From NCBI RefSeq assembly GCF_030463535.1, contig NC_132900.1, forward strand, positions 32,714,173-32,778,172: 64,000 bases of DNA, in the 5' to 3' direction. This DNA comes from Salminus brasiliensis (taxonomy: Eukaryota; Chordata; Actinopteri; Characiformes; Bryconidae). This document shows, one piece after another, positions 43,224 to 54,762 of the stretch. Positions within the stretch are counted from its first letter, which is position 1; each line of letters begins with the position of its first letter. Position numbers and translations under genes: made by a program. The notes beneath the pieces are model-generated. The model ran no database searches. It was not told where the DNA came from and saw nothing but the letters and a program-made list of their open reading frames with translations.

Positions 43224-44704
43224 GTAAGAATAATGATATAAAGTCGTTTAGTTTGACATTTTCTGTTTCCATTTCGCTATTTAAACATTTTACTCATACC
43301 GTTTAGCCTTGCGTTTGTGTCTACGTGGATTTTAAACGTTTTGGTCGCATTGGTAATGCGTGGTGTCGTAGTTATGGCCTGCACGTGCCGTTCCCTGCTC
43401 GGAGCTCGCGCTCTGGTTTCTGTGTAAAATCCGCTTTGTTCTTCATTCTGTCTCTTTCAGGTCACTAAAGTGCTCGGGAGAACCGGCTCTCAGGGGCAGT
43501 GTACGCAGGTGAGGTCTCCCATTCTCCGGTCGAACACACGGTCCGCCCCGAGCATTCACTTTACATTCACTTTACATTCACTTTACATTCACTTTACTTT
43601 ATTTTACATTTAAGGCGATTAGCAGAAGCTCTTCTCCAGAGTTCTTACAGAAGAGCTTTGCTATTTACCCAAGCAGAAGCTCAGCTAGTGTGAATAGACT
43701 AATAGTTCAGAGATCCTCTAATCTTATTCTAACCCAAGTCAGTAAAGTGAGGAGTGCTCTGTTCACCCCAGTCCTCTCTGAAGTATTCAGCCCTGAGAGC
43801 AGTTCAGCACTGTAGAACAATCCCGACCTGAGGAAACCCACTGACCCGCTGACTGACCCGCTGACTGACCCGCTGACTGACCCGCTGACTGCCTAACGAG
43901 ATCTTCAGCTGCAGTGGTTTATCCTTCAGTGTTTTTAATACGTTACATTTGTAATGTGCTTTTAGTCATTTATAGTTGTAGGTTGACAGACTTGTTTTTT
44001 AATGTGCTGTTCGTGAGGAAAACCCTTTCCTTTTGTAAAGTCTTTACGTTGCCCTTTCAGTTTAAAGGTTCCTTACGTATCTTTTTTACAAACAGTTCTT
44101 TTGATGTTCAGACGAGCCTTTACCCGGTACCACCTTTTATTAACGGCGCACTGTTTTTCTCGTCTTGGACTGGCACTGCTATTGACAGTAATTCTGTATA
44201 ACTAAGCTCTAACCCTCATGAAAGGCAGGGATTCTACAGTATGATGTGATGCAGTTAGTTAAGCTCTGGTTCTCTTGCAGAAGAATAGTCGATGATCGCT
44301 CTATCTAGGCATGTGTTGACTCTGGCCACATGCTCAGCATGTTTGTAATATATTATGTTGGTCAGGGATGGTGCAGTAAATGATCTGGGCATGTTCTGGT
44401 CTTGTGCTGCTGATGATGGCAGATGACTTTTACAAACAGTCCAGGATTGCAGATAATGCCTTTAATTTGACCCTGCTGTAGGTTATGCCTGTTTGATGCC
44501 TTTTCCACAAGGATGCAAATGGGGTACCAAAAAATGAAGGGTCAGACATGGCACTTCATCAGTGTTTCATCTGCCTTACAGGTGCGTGTTGAGTTCATGG
44601 ATGACAGCAACAGATCCATCATCAGGAATGTGAAGGGCCCAGTGAGAGAGGGTGATGTTCTGACCCTTTTGGAGTCTGAAAGAGAAGCAAGGAGGCTTCG
44701 TTAG
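43185..44704 (+). CDS. rps28: rps28, small-subunit ribosomal protein eS28, 69 aa
   Basis: Component of the 40S head near the mRNA exit channel. Coding exons 43185-43223, 43461-43508 and 44582-44704 join to 69 codons plus TAG. Protein [20 protein letters not shown]..., [33 protein letters not shown] and [10 protein letters not shown] differs from recalled human RPS28 at about three positions. The stop at 44702-44704 is followed at once by donor GTAAGC; a 3' UTR exon begins at 45095. This placement of the last intron after the stop is the same as in mammals. Intron-bearing and intact, so a true gene and not a retrocopy. Confidence 0.98.
43461..43508 (+). CDS. rps28: rps28 coding exon 2
   Basis: Acceptor CTCTTTCAG ends at 43460; encodes [16 protein letters not shown]; donor GTGAGG at 43509. 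Confidence 0.96.
43550..43600. repeat. 13-bp tandem repeat in rps28 intron
   Basis: About four copies of the 13-mer CATTCACTTTACA. Confidence 0.8.
43600..43745 (-). repeat. LINE/SINE 3' tail (copy 3, reverse)
   Basis: Reverse complement contains tagtctattcacactagctg, ggtaaatagcaaagctcttc and tctgctaatcgccttaaatg, the same tail as 34790-34912. In rps28 intron 2. Confidence 0.7.
43841..43890. repeat. 16-bp tandem repeat in rps28 intron
   Basis: Four units of ACCCGCTGACTG plus ACTG spacing (GACCCGCTGACT). Confidence 0.85.
44582..44704 (+). CDS. rps28: rps28 coding exon 3
   Basis: Acceptor TGCCTTACAG ends at 44581; encodes [16 protein letters not shown]..., ends REARRLR and TAG; donor GTAAGC follows directly. 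Confidence 0.97.
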   Translation: MRVEFMDDSNRSIIRNVKGPVREGDVLTLLESEREARRLR

Positions 44705-45094
44705 GTAAGCAGATACTACTTTAGATGGAGGAGAGATGATCAGGTTTGTGACTTTTTGCAGTTAAAAGCTGGAGGTTGTGATGTAAATATTGTGGTACAC
44801 CTCAGTGTGCTGGTCTTTGATAGTTTAGAAGTAAAATGTTTGGCATTCAGTTATGCAACACATTAGTTTATTCTTTTTACAAGGAGAAAATTGCTCATAC
44901 ACGCAAAGAACATACTTTAAACAAAACACACTTTTAAAAAGGGAAGGGAGGGTTAGTGTAGCCACGTTAGAAAATGCTGCCAAATTAGGACTGAATTGAA
45001 ACTGATCTTTGCAGTGTAATGTAATTTGCTGTCTGTGTTAAAGGAAGTTTTTGACCGGTTGATGCTAACTGTTTCCTTTTCCCTCCCCCCTCAG

Positions 45095-45205
45095 TGTGCG
45101 TTTGTGAAAAGCTGCAGTGATCGATTCTGTGGAGCAAGTTAACACCAGCCTTGCTGATGACTGATTTCAGATGTGTCAAACTGAAATAAATTGATTTTCA
45201 CATTT
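45095..45205 (+). other. rps28: rps28 3' UTR exon with poly(A) signal
   Basis: Acceptor CCCCCCTCAG ends at 45094. AATAAA at 45185-45190. RPS28 mRNAs have such a last untranslated exon. The 3' end is approximate. Confidence 0.75.
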
Positions 45206-45236
45206 TTTTTGGTCTCTCTGCTATAATTTTATCAAA

Positions 45237-45257
45237 GGGGGGGGGGGGGGGGGGGGG
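45237..45257 (+). repeat. poly(G) tract, 21 bases
   Basis: Uninterrupted G21 about 47 bp after the rps28 poly(A) signal. Confidence 0.95.
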
Positions 45258-47486
45258 TAAGGAAGGAATCAGTGAATCAATGTTTAATGCATAGATGTTT
45301 TTAAAAATAGAATTTAGGTGAAGTTGGGTGCTAGGCTCCTTGAACCACTTGCCTTTTGTTTTATTTACAATGATGTGTATATGTGGAATTTAATGATTTT
45401 AGTTTACCACACTGTATGTGTAGGTTTAGTTACCCCAGAAAGCAGGTGTTGCTCGGAACAGATGTTTGGTTAGAGTTGAAGCTTTAAGCTCTTTTATACT
45501 TAAAAAAAAATAATGTTTTAAAATATTTTACAATTCTTAAGATGATGCTAAAGTCAAAGTCTTCCACCTCTGAACTAGGTCACCACTTTACGGTGCTGCT
45601 ACTTTTGAACCTTCACAATATTCTGTATTTCTGAAGAAATTTTACCTGGAATGTCAGTAGCCAGTAATTTCTTTTGTAAGCCGAGTTAAAGATAAACGTG
45701 TGTGTGTGTGTCTGCGCACATTTCAACATATCTGAATTTAACCAGTTTGTATGAACCCTGAAAGCTCTGGAGCGTGACTGTAGTGGTTTAGGATGCTGTG
45801 TTAATTCTCAGGTAGAACTGGAGTTTGTCTTGTAACAGGCTGGAGTCAGGAGTCACTTTGAGGCAGGGAGGGATCCTCACGTGTTGCCTGGTGTGAGAGA
45901 TTCTTCCAGAACCTTATGGCCCCCCAACCTGCTTTGCAGAACTAAAACCAGGAATAAACTATAGACCTGTTTGTGATCGTTGTTAATATATTTAAATGTA
46001 TTTGTGGTTTTAAATAGAAATATATGCTCAGTACCTTGTGCTAACACTGTACTACAGCGGTCTCTATACTGGGCGCTCTCCTGCCACCTGGTGTTGAAAT
46101 ACCATAACTGCATTTTCCAAGACGTAGAATTAAAATGAAGAAACAATAATACAGTATTTATTGAGTTACTGGGAGATGACAAGGATCTTACCTGTCTGCT
46201 GAGTGTAATGACCACGACTTCAGCTGGGGATGGATCTGCAGGTAGGGCTCAGTGGGCTCAGTAGTTCCTGCATGTTTAGACTAGTCTTTACACTCCTGTT
46301 CCACATTTATAGCTGATAACGTCCTTCCATATCTAATATTTTCAAATCGAATATCAAATATAGATGTTTGAAACGCGCGGCTGTCTTTGATATCAGGTTT
46401 GTATTATATAGGCATTTAGCACGAGCTGGTTTTCAGAGCAGGACAGTAAAAGGTCTGGACGCTCGTCTTCGTGGAATTTAAGGGATGGCGGGTCGAGCCG
46501 AGCTGTACTTGATGCTCGAAGGGCTTCGATCATTACCATCAAGCACGGAGGGACTGGTCCAGCCTTGAGGTGGTGACCTGCTGTCCAAGCCGAGAGGTCA
46601 GCGAGACAGTCTGAGATGCGGGCAGAGACCTGGGATGAGCGGTCATCAGCAGAGCAGTGGCAGCAGCATAGCTTTCCTTCCTTCATCTACTTTCCATTTG
46701 ATTCATTAATATTAATGAATAAAAACTTTACGAAGGAGCACAGGTGGAAAGGTGAACTATCTGCTCGTCCCTCGCGCAGTAAAAACAGATATAAAATATG
46801 AATTTTAGAATAGAGTATATGCTCATTAAGATACACTGTTCAAACATTAGTTATAAACTATTAATATTAGTATTGAATATACAGAAGTTACTCAGTTTGT
46901 CTATCTGATCAGAGGTCTTCAGGTGCAGAAGTGAAAGGATGTGGAGCTCTGCGGGTGAGGTGACCCTGGGCGAACTCCAGGCCACTGAAAGGTGTTTCCC
47001 TGTAGGAGGACACGCTGTTTAATTGGGCTATTTTAGGACATTTTGTAAGCATATCTCTTTCTTTATTTGGTGAAAGTTTCACATGAATAATGGCTCAGAT
47101 CAGAATATCTCTGCTACCGGTTCAGAACCGGGTTCTTTTCCGTTATCCATTGTTCACCGGGTCTATTGTGGAGAGATAGCTGAAAACACTGAATTCCACA
47201 AACAGCACGAGAGGACTAATCTCCACATGAACATCAGAAATTTTCTGATTGAAAAGTTCATCCCAACAATCGCCGGATTCTTCTCTAATCAGATCTCAGA
47301 GGGTTCAGAGTTCCTGTTTGGAGGTTCGAGCAGCGAACACTGTTGAACCCCACCAATGAGCGCGAGGACAGTTAGGAGCGACCTCCAGCATTAGAGCAGC
47401 ATCAGCAAAATCTCGCGGGAATTCGACAGTATTCCATATTCAATAGTTCAGTTCTGGGAATGATGGGAGTGTCCTGGTCAGTGAGG
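45258..47486. other. intergenic with LINE fragment
   Basis: No gene seen. A reverse LINE copy lies at 46430-46660. Confidence 0.6.
46430..46660 (-). repeat. LINE fragment (copy 4, reverse)
   Basis: Reverse complement carries gctcggctcgacccgccatc and cgaagacgagcgtccagacc, the same order as 12210-12265, and extends further 5' in the element than the other copies. Confidence 0.65.
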
Positions 47487-48152
<666 letters not shown>

Positions 48153-48227
48153 TCAGGAACGCCTAACGCGCATGCGTGTAAATAAGTAAACGGGTAAATG
48201 ATCTGTATGATCTGTATTAACAGCAGC

Positions 48228-48307
48228 CAGGAAGGCAGGAAGGCAGAAAGGCAGGAAGGCAGGAAGGCAGGAAGGCAGGAAGGCAGAAAGGCAGGAAGGC
48301 AGAAAGG
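48228..48307. repeat. 8-bp tandem repeat (GGAAGGCA)n
   Basis: About ten units of CAGGAAGG / CAGAAAGG. Confidence 0.95.
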
Positions 48308-50500
48308 GTGCGACCCTGAAGGACTGTTATACACTCAGCTATTCGTGTACATGTATTTGTTATACAATGTTAGTTAAACGTCAGCATGTATAATCACCCC
48401 TCTCAGAATGCTGTGTAGCGTTGGTCTCAGTAACTGATGAAAGGTGCTTAAAGCTCTACAGGCTTTACTGGCCACATGTTTAGAGAACCCTACCTGTTAG
48501 AGAGAGAGCGCTCCATGTGATGCTCGCTTGACCATTTAAGACTGCTGTCTGTGAGGAAACCTGGTCCTGATCGCCGCTCCTTTACAGTGCCATCTCGAGA
48601 CAGCGCAGACTGTCCTCTCTCACCTCGGTATAGAATTCTCTTTTTAAACAATTCGTTCAGATCATTTAAATGATCAAATCAAAATCTGACATTTCCACAA
48701 TCTGTAAACTGTCGGCGGCCTTACTCTAGAAATCGCACTCAGATAAAAAAGCTCTGAACTATGTATTTAGTTGTTTATGTGTTTATTTATGACAAATGAG
48801 ATGAATGGAAATGAGATGAATGGAAATGAGATGAATGGAAATGAGATGAATGAGCCAGTTCTGAGCAGACCGCTATGTCTACTGGGTCTGAGCGTCCCAC
48901 AAACGACGAGGCTTGCAGGTGTGTACCTACCGACCGACCGTGACAGACACACCAACTCGGGACATGGATGATGATTATGATGATTGCTTATTTATTTATA
49001 AACCTTTAATATTTATTCATTATTAAATATAAGATCAAATAAAATGCTTCTTCAGTGAAATTTCCACATGTCTAAATGTGTAAATAAAAGTTTGATAGTT
49101 TGTAGACTCTGAGTACGTTTTACGTCAAGAACTAAAGCGAATGTAAACACTAATAATAACAAAGCAAATCAAACTATTAAAAATACATACATAAATGAAC
49201 AAGTAATTCAATAAATAATTAAATAGTATACGCGTGTGCGAGTGATTGTAGCGCAGATCAAAGTTTCATTCGAGCTAGTCTTTATCTTTACACAACTTAA
49301 ACAAGAAATTAAACAGTTCAATCACAAAAGTCACAAAAGTCAGCTGATGCTTCAACTGTTAGACCCTTTCTTCCTAAATCATAATTACCTTAAGCTTTGA
49401 GCATATACTCCAAATAATTGAGTGTAATTATTTCTATTGGGAATAAATATAGAGAAAATGAAAGCAATATTTTTTCACAGTTTAATAAACAGACCATTTC
49501 TCTCCGCTTCATCGCGTCTCTCAGGCTTGTTCTAGCATTAATTCTCTTTAATTGGATTTTAATTTAGTACCGCATTTAAATATTTTGACTGGAGATGCTG
49601 ATACATTTTAAGAAAATATAAATGTAGTAATTTGCCAGCCTTTTAATTTTGTTTTAGCTGTTTAAACGTGAAATCCACGATTTTAAATATTATATAATTA
49701 ATATATAATGAATTTACTTCCTAACAAACATTGGGGTAATGGTGGTACTCAGTGGTAATCAATGGTGTTGCAAATAAAATACAATCAACGGTGCTGATTT
49801 TACTACTACTGCTATTACTGCTAATAATAACAACAACGCTAATAATAATAATAATAACAACAATAATAATAATAAATAATAATATATTTTATTATTAGAA
49901 TTTCCCTGAAATTCACAGATAAATCCAAGACCCATTCACACTGTAGAAACTTTATTTTAAAAATATGAAACTAAAAACGCGTGTTAAAAAGTGCTTAACA
50001 TCCAAAACTGATGTAGACAATAATATTTTCCCGTAACAACAAAGACAATAAAAGCAATAATAATAATAATAATAATAACATTAATAAACTGGCCTGGGTC
50101 TTCTAACACCGGGATGCTTTGCTCACAACTGCTGATAATCTATTAACTGATCGACCGTTATGCTGGTTTTGCTCAGGCAAAACATTGTCATGCTGACCTG
50201 TAATTCTGTCAAATCAGTCAAATCAAACAATTACAAAATAAATATTTGCAACACAGACAGAGCTGTTAGGAAAACCCCACACATCCGATCAGCTCAATCC
50301 TTCTGTTTATAAAGTTATAGAGCATTGATCACATTAAAATACACCTTCAATTAATCTGCTTCGTATTCCGGGTATCGACACATAGTAAGAAGGTCATCAA
50401 AGTTATAAAAATATTGACTTTACCAGCTTCTACAATAATCTTTTTAAAAGTGCGGACACTGAAGAGCCTTTTTAATCGATCCACCTTTCCATTTCATGTA
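48308..50500. other. intergenic, downstream of foxl2
   Basis: AT-rich. A 15-bp tandem (AAATGAGATGAATGG, about four copies) lies at 48796-48855 and AAT-type runs at 49835-49885 and 50058-50080. No gene recognised. The distal part may hold foxl2 3' UTR. Confidence 0.55.
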
Positions 50501-50504
50501 AATG

Positions 50505-50656
50505 AGATTCCAGTCCTGACCCTCCAGTCCTGACCCTCCAGTCCTGATCCTGACCCTCCAGTCCTGACCCTCCAGTCCTGATCCTGACCCTCCAGTCCTG
50601 ATCCTGACCCTCCAGTCCTGATCCTGACCCTCCAGTCCTGATCCTGACCCTCCACC
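50505..50656. repeat. minisatellite of 13/19-bp units near foxl2 3' end
   Basis: Repeats of CCTCCAGTCCTGA and CCTCCAGTCCTGATCCTGA, about nine units, 100 bp beyond the foxl2 stop and so possibly in its 3' UTR. Confidence 0.9.
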
Positions 50657-50758
50657 AGCGCCTCGTTCTGAAATTTGACGAGATAAAAATACAGCGACCC
50701 AAACAAAGACCAGTCTGACCTCAGATGGTTCCTGGTTCGAGGGATGATGCTGGGTGGG

Positions 50759-51670
50759 TTATATATCGATTCGCGTGTGTTTGCTCTCGTGCTCCCAGTA
50801 AGGGCAATGCATCATCGATAGCTCGGCAGGCTGACGCGAGCACGAGAACTGGATTCCCGGTCCGTTCGCCGTTGAAACCGGGGGAGACGCGGCAGTGACG
50901 GGACTGAGCTGCTGTGAGTGCGGGTGATGCGGGTGATGGGGGTGATGGGGGTGGTGGCTCATGCCGTTGTAAGAGTTTACGAGGCTTGGCAGAGGCATGC
51001 TTTGCACGCGAGAGTACGGGCTGTACGAGGAATGCGCCGACAGCCCCTTGACGTTCACGGGGCTCACACTGCCGCTCCCCATCTGGCAGGACGTGTAGGA
51101 CACCGGCGCGGGGGGCTGAGCTAGAGACCAGGAGTTGTTGATGAAGCTGGGCTGCAGATATTTGGGCGGGGAAAGATAACCGTAACCGTCCCCACCGAAG
51201 AGGGACTTGCCCGGCTGGAAGTGGGACGGCGGGGGCCTGAACGGCCTCTTCATGCGCCGCCGCCGCCGGTAGTTCCCCTTTTCAAACATGTCTTCACACG
51301 TAGGGTCCAGAGTCCAGTAGTTCCCCTTCCTCTCGCCGCCGCCTTCTCGCGGAACCTTAATGAAGCACTCGTTGAGGGACAGGTTGTGGCGGATGCTGTT
51401 CTGCCAGCCCTTCTTATTCTTCTCGTAGAATGGGAACTTGCTGATGATGTACTGGTAGATACCGGACAGGGTCAGACGCTTTTCCGAGCTGTTCCGAATG
51501 GCCATGGCGATCAGAGCCACGTACGAGTACGGGGGCTTCTGGGTGGGGTCCGGCTTCTCTGCTCCTCTCTCTGAGAGTATTCCCTCTTTGGTCGGCTCGT
51601 TGTCTGCGCTGGAACTGGAGTCCAGGAGGTCCACGGCTCTCTCCTCTGAGCCCAGGAACGCGGCCATCAT
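50759..51670 (-). CDS. foxl2: foxl2-type forkhead transcription factor, 303 aa, intronless
   Basis: Nuclear DNA-binding factor; FOXL2 maintains ovarian identity and acts in eyelid and pituitary (family knowledge). I start at ATG 51670 ([13 protein letters not shown]), because the frame upstream offers only TTG. A forkhead domain runs from about residue 45 to 142 ([33 protein letters not shown], the recognition helix [17 protein letters not shown] and the basic wing [17 protein letters not shown]), almost identical to FOXL2. After it come [31 protein letters not shown] and VVNSYNG-like LVNSYNGMS, a His-Pro repeat, and the end [18 protein letters not shown]. There is no polyalanine tract, as in other fish. 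The N-terminus and the short C-terminal motif (lacking the SALH usual before TRIDI) suggest it may be the foxl2b duplicate. Single exon, as in the family. Confidence 0.96.
   Translation of the reverse strand: MMAAFLGSEERAVDLLDSSSSADNEPTKEGILSERGAEKPDPTQKPPYSYVALIAMAIRNSSEKRLTLSGIYQYIISKFPFYEKNKKGWQNSIRHNLSLNECFIKVPREGGGERKGNYWTLDPTCEDMFEKGNYRRRRRMKRPFRPPPSHFQPGKSLFGGDGYGYLSPPKYLQPSFINNSWSLAQPPAPVSYTSCQMGSGSVSPVNVKGLSAHSSYSPYSRVQSMPLPSLVNSYNGMSHHPHHPHHPHHPHSQQLSPVTAASPPVSTANGPGIQFSCSRQPAELSMMHCPYWEHESKHTRIDI
50880..51620. promoter_or_regulatory. foxl2: CpG-rich island over foxl2
   Basis: GC and CpG content rises sharply over the coding region relative to AT-rich flanks (for example cgccgccgccgccgg near 51257), as expected for a developmental regulator. 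Confidence 0.6.
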
Positions 51671-54600
51671 CGGCAATCAAAACAACAACAAAAATAAGTT
51701 TTCTGACAGATCAATCAACTGAATCGACGAGTTGACCAAAAGCCTCCTCATCTGATGGAGGCCAGAACCTCTGCTCTCCCACTTCAGCTTCTTTTACACC
51801 AGATAATCCAAGAGAATCAGACAAAATACTGTTTGGTTCCCTAGAACCCGCCCCCAATTACAAACACACACACACACTCACACACACACACACACACACG
51901 AGCGCGCGCGCGGGGTTTAATGAAGATATTTCTTCAACTCTCAGCGAGTCTATAATTATTAACATCAGAAAAGGAGGCTTTAACCCCAGTCAGGAGAGCA
52001 CACACCTGAAACATCAGAATATGCAGAATATCAGAACAAAATGATGTTGGTCAAAAAGCTAAACTTAGAGTCTCTTAGATGATTAGATTAACTGTGTAAC
52101 ATATACATGTGCTGTTTTGTTTAAATGTGTTTTATTTAACACAACATATTTAAATATAACAGTACAGTTATATATTACACTGATTTATAACAGTACATTA
52201 TATGTATATATTTTATATTTGATGTATTTATAAAAGCTCATTTTTTAAAGCACATCTCTCTCTCTCTCTCTTAATAATATTGATGGATTGGAGTAAAAAC
52301 AGAGAAGTTAGGAATGTACAGGAAAAAAGCAAACTTCTGCTCTTGTTCACTGTTAAGTAGTAAAAATTAATATATGTTTAATTTTATCCATTTCAGTGGA
52401 TAAGGGTGTGTGAAAGGGGTATCACATAGATAATAATAACCCCTATCTTAAATATACTGTATCTAGCAGGAGAACAGGCAGTGGTTCGAGTCCTTTCTAA
52501 CCCTCCTGGTTTATCTCAGACAGTGGCTGGGATTTGGGAGCTGAACCTTGGCTGTGCACACCTCCCTCTGGTGGTAAAGGTGTACAGAACATTAAACAAA
52601 TGAAAACATTCTTTATCAAAAAAAAAAAAAAAAAAAAAAAAAGATTCTTCACATTTTTCTTTACACTTTTTAACAAACATGGTTATTTATGGAACCTAAA
52701 GCAAAGTATTGCTCAAAGATAATCTTTTGAAGGATTTTCTTTATTCTTTGTTTAATTTAACATAATAAAAAAGTTAATATGATAAAGCATCTAGAATAGC
52801 AAAATAACAAAATATAAATTGTGCTCTAAAATGTAAAAGTCTGTTTCATGTAGAGGATTTGTTCACATATTTCTCCTTGCAAATAAACATAAAGATAAAT
52901 ACAAATAAAGTCATATATTCACATTTTATGACCATTTATGACCATGACAATGCAATTCAACCTCCACATTCAATTAATATGTGTCAGGGAACACACACCC
53001 AGAGTGGGTTAAGTTTAGGGTTAGGTGCCTGACTAATGGACACCTCAGCTGTGAATGTTGAGAGAGGAGCAAGTGCAGTCCCCCTGGCCCCCCCTGCCCC
53101 CCTGTCCCCATGTACAGTCAAATAGTGAGAAAAACGTTAGGACACCACAAGCCTAGTGTACTCCTAATCTTGCTTCCTTTTGGGTTTTCCATCTTAAACA
53201 TTTTCCACACATCATGCAGAACCAGAACTCCTTCTGAACCAGAACCTCTTGTTTCAGCCTCTGTTTGTACTTTTCCATGAGGAAGATGGTAGCATGGTTC
53301 AACTTTCTGAACGGTGAATGAGACTGTGCTTTATAGCTGTCTTTGATTGGAATGTATCCAATGGTTCAGTGTCCTGTTTCCCCTACTTGTGCAGGTGATA
53401 TGTTGGTGGAAGGTTGGTACTGCCCGTTTGAGGTAGAAGCTGTGCATCCTGGTGATGAGTCTGAAACTGAGTGAGAGCCTTGTACAGTTCACACAGTGCA
53501 GTGTCTGTGTTTGTCTGAGATGCTGACTATGACCAAAGTAAATTCCCAGGAAAGTAGAAAAGATGAAATGTGATGGCCAGAAATTGGTTGTGCAGGAGCA
53601 TGTGAGATTAACAACACACTAATGCTATGCTAAGGTAATTCTTGGGTTAGTGCTTTAAAAAAAATCTGCAGAATCAGCAGATCTAAGAAAAGGTGGCCAA
53701 GAGTTCCACAGTTTAGGAGCAAAAACCTTAAGACACTGGATCCCCACTAGTCTTTAGGTGGGAACAATTACTTGACCTAAGTTGACCTAAAAAAACATAC
53801 TGATAAATGAAGGCGAAGTAGTTCTGCCACATAACTTGGAACCTGACCATACAATGCTCTATAAGTGCAAGAATTTGATTGAGGAAGCCAGTGCAGAAAT
53901 ATTAATAAAGGGGTTAAATGAGACCTTTTGTTTTAACTAGTAGGTCATATAGTGATGTAGCAACATTCTGTATTGCCTGCAAGCAATCACACGTAACAAC
54001 ACTAAGTGAGGAGAATAGAGCATTACAGTAATAAGTATGAGATAAAACCAAAGTATAAGCATCTCGAGCTCGGCATTTGAAACTACTGATCTTAATTTAG
54101 AAATATATAAAAAAAAAAAAAAGATTTTGTCAGCTGTTTAACGAATATCAAACAAAATGGACTGATCAAATAAAACACCCACTTCAGACAGTCTATCTCT
54201 ATAAAGCAGACGAGGTCAAGTTTAAATTATTTCACACTAAAGCATAATTTAGTTGGTTAAGTTAAGTTTGTCTGGTGGTTTGTGGCCATTGATTCTTTAA
54301 CATCTTCTTAGAGTAGCGTAGTCTAGAGACTACCGTTTCTCTTTGGGTGAGAAATACAAAATATACATACAATGTTTTCAAACAAATTCCAGAATTTCAT
54401 AAACATTCCATCCACTTTTTATTTTAAATACATTTCTGTAGTTTTCTAAGTTTAAAATGAGAACTTTCAGGGTATTCATTTTTTCAAATAAACAAAACCT
54501 TTATCCCAGGAGCCATTTTTGTCTGGAAAGCTGTATGAAAAATGTAAGCAAAGGAGTGGGCACAGGCTCTCAGCTGTAATGAATTTTGAAAGACAGAAAT

Positions 54601-54723
54601 TCTTGTCCTCGTGCACTTCCTGCCCTTGAATTGAGGCACAAGGATGTTTATGATTGAGTGTGAGGAAGGAATGTGAGGACTGGATTAGCTGGGTCAGCCA
54701 GGGAGCTGCAGCCCACACTCCCT

Positions 54724-54762
<39 letters not shown>

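Noticed and set aside
50472-50706. 70-76 aa Gly/Asp/Trp-rich frames
   Set aside because: Produced by the CCTCCAGTCCTGA minisatellite.
51670-51676. foxl2 start two codons further upstream
   Set aside because: That codon is TTG; the ATG at 51670 gives MMAA, in line with the MM start of FOXL2 proteins.
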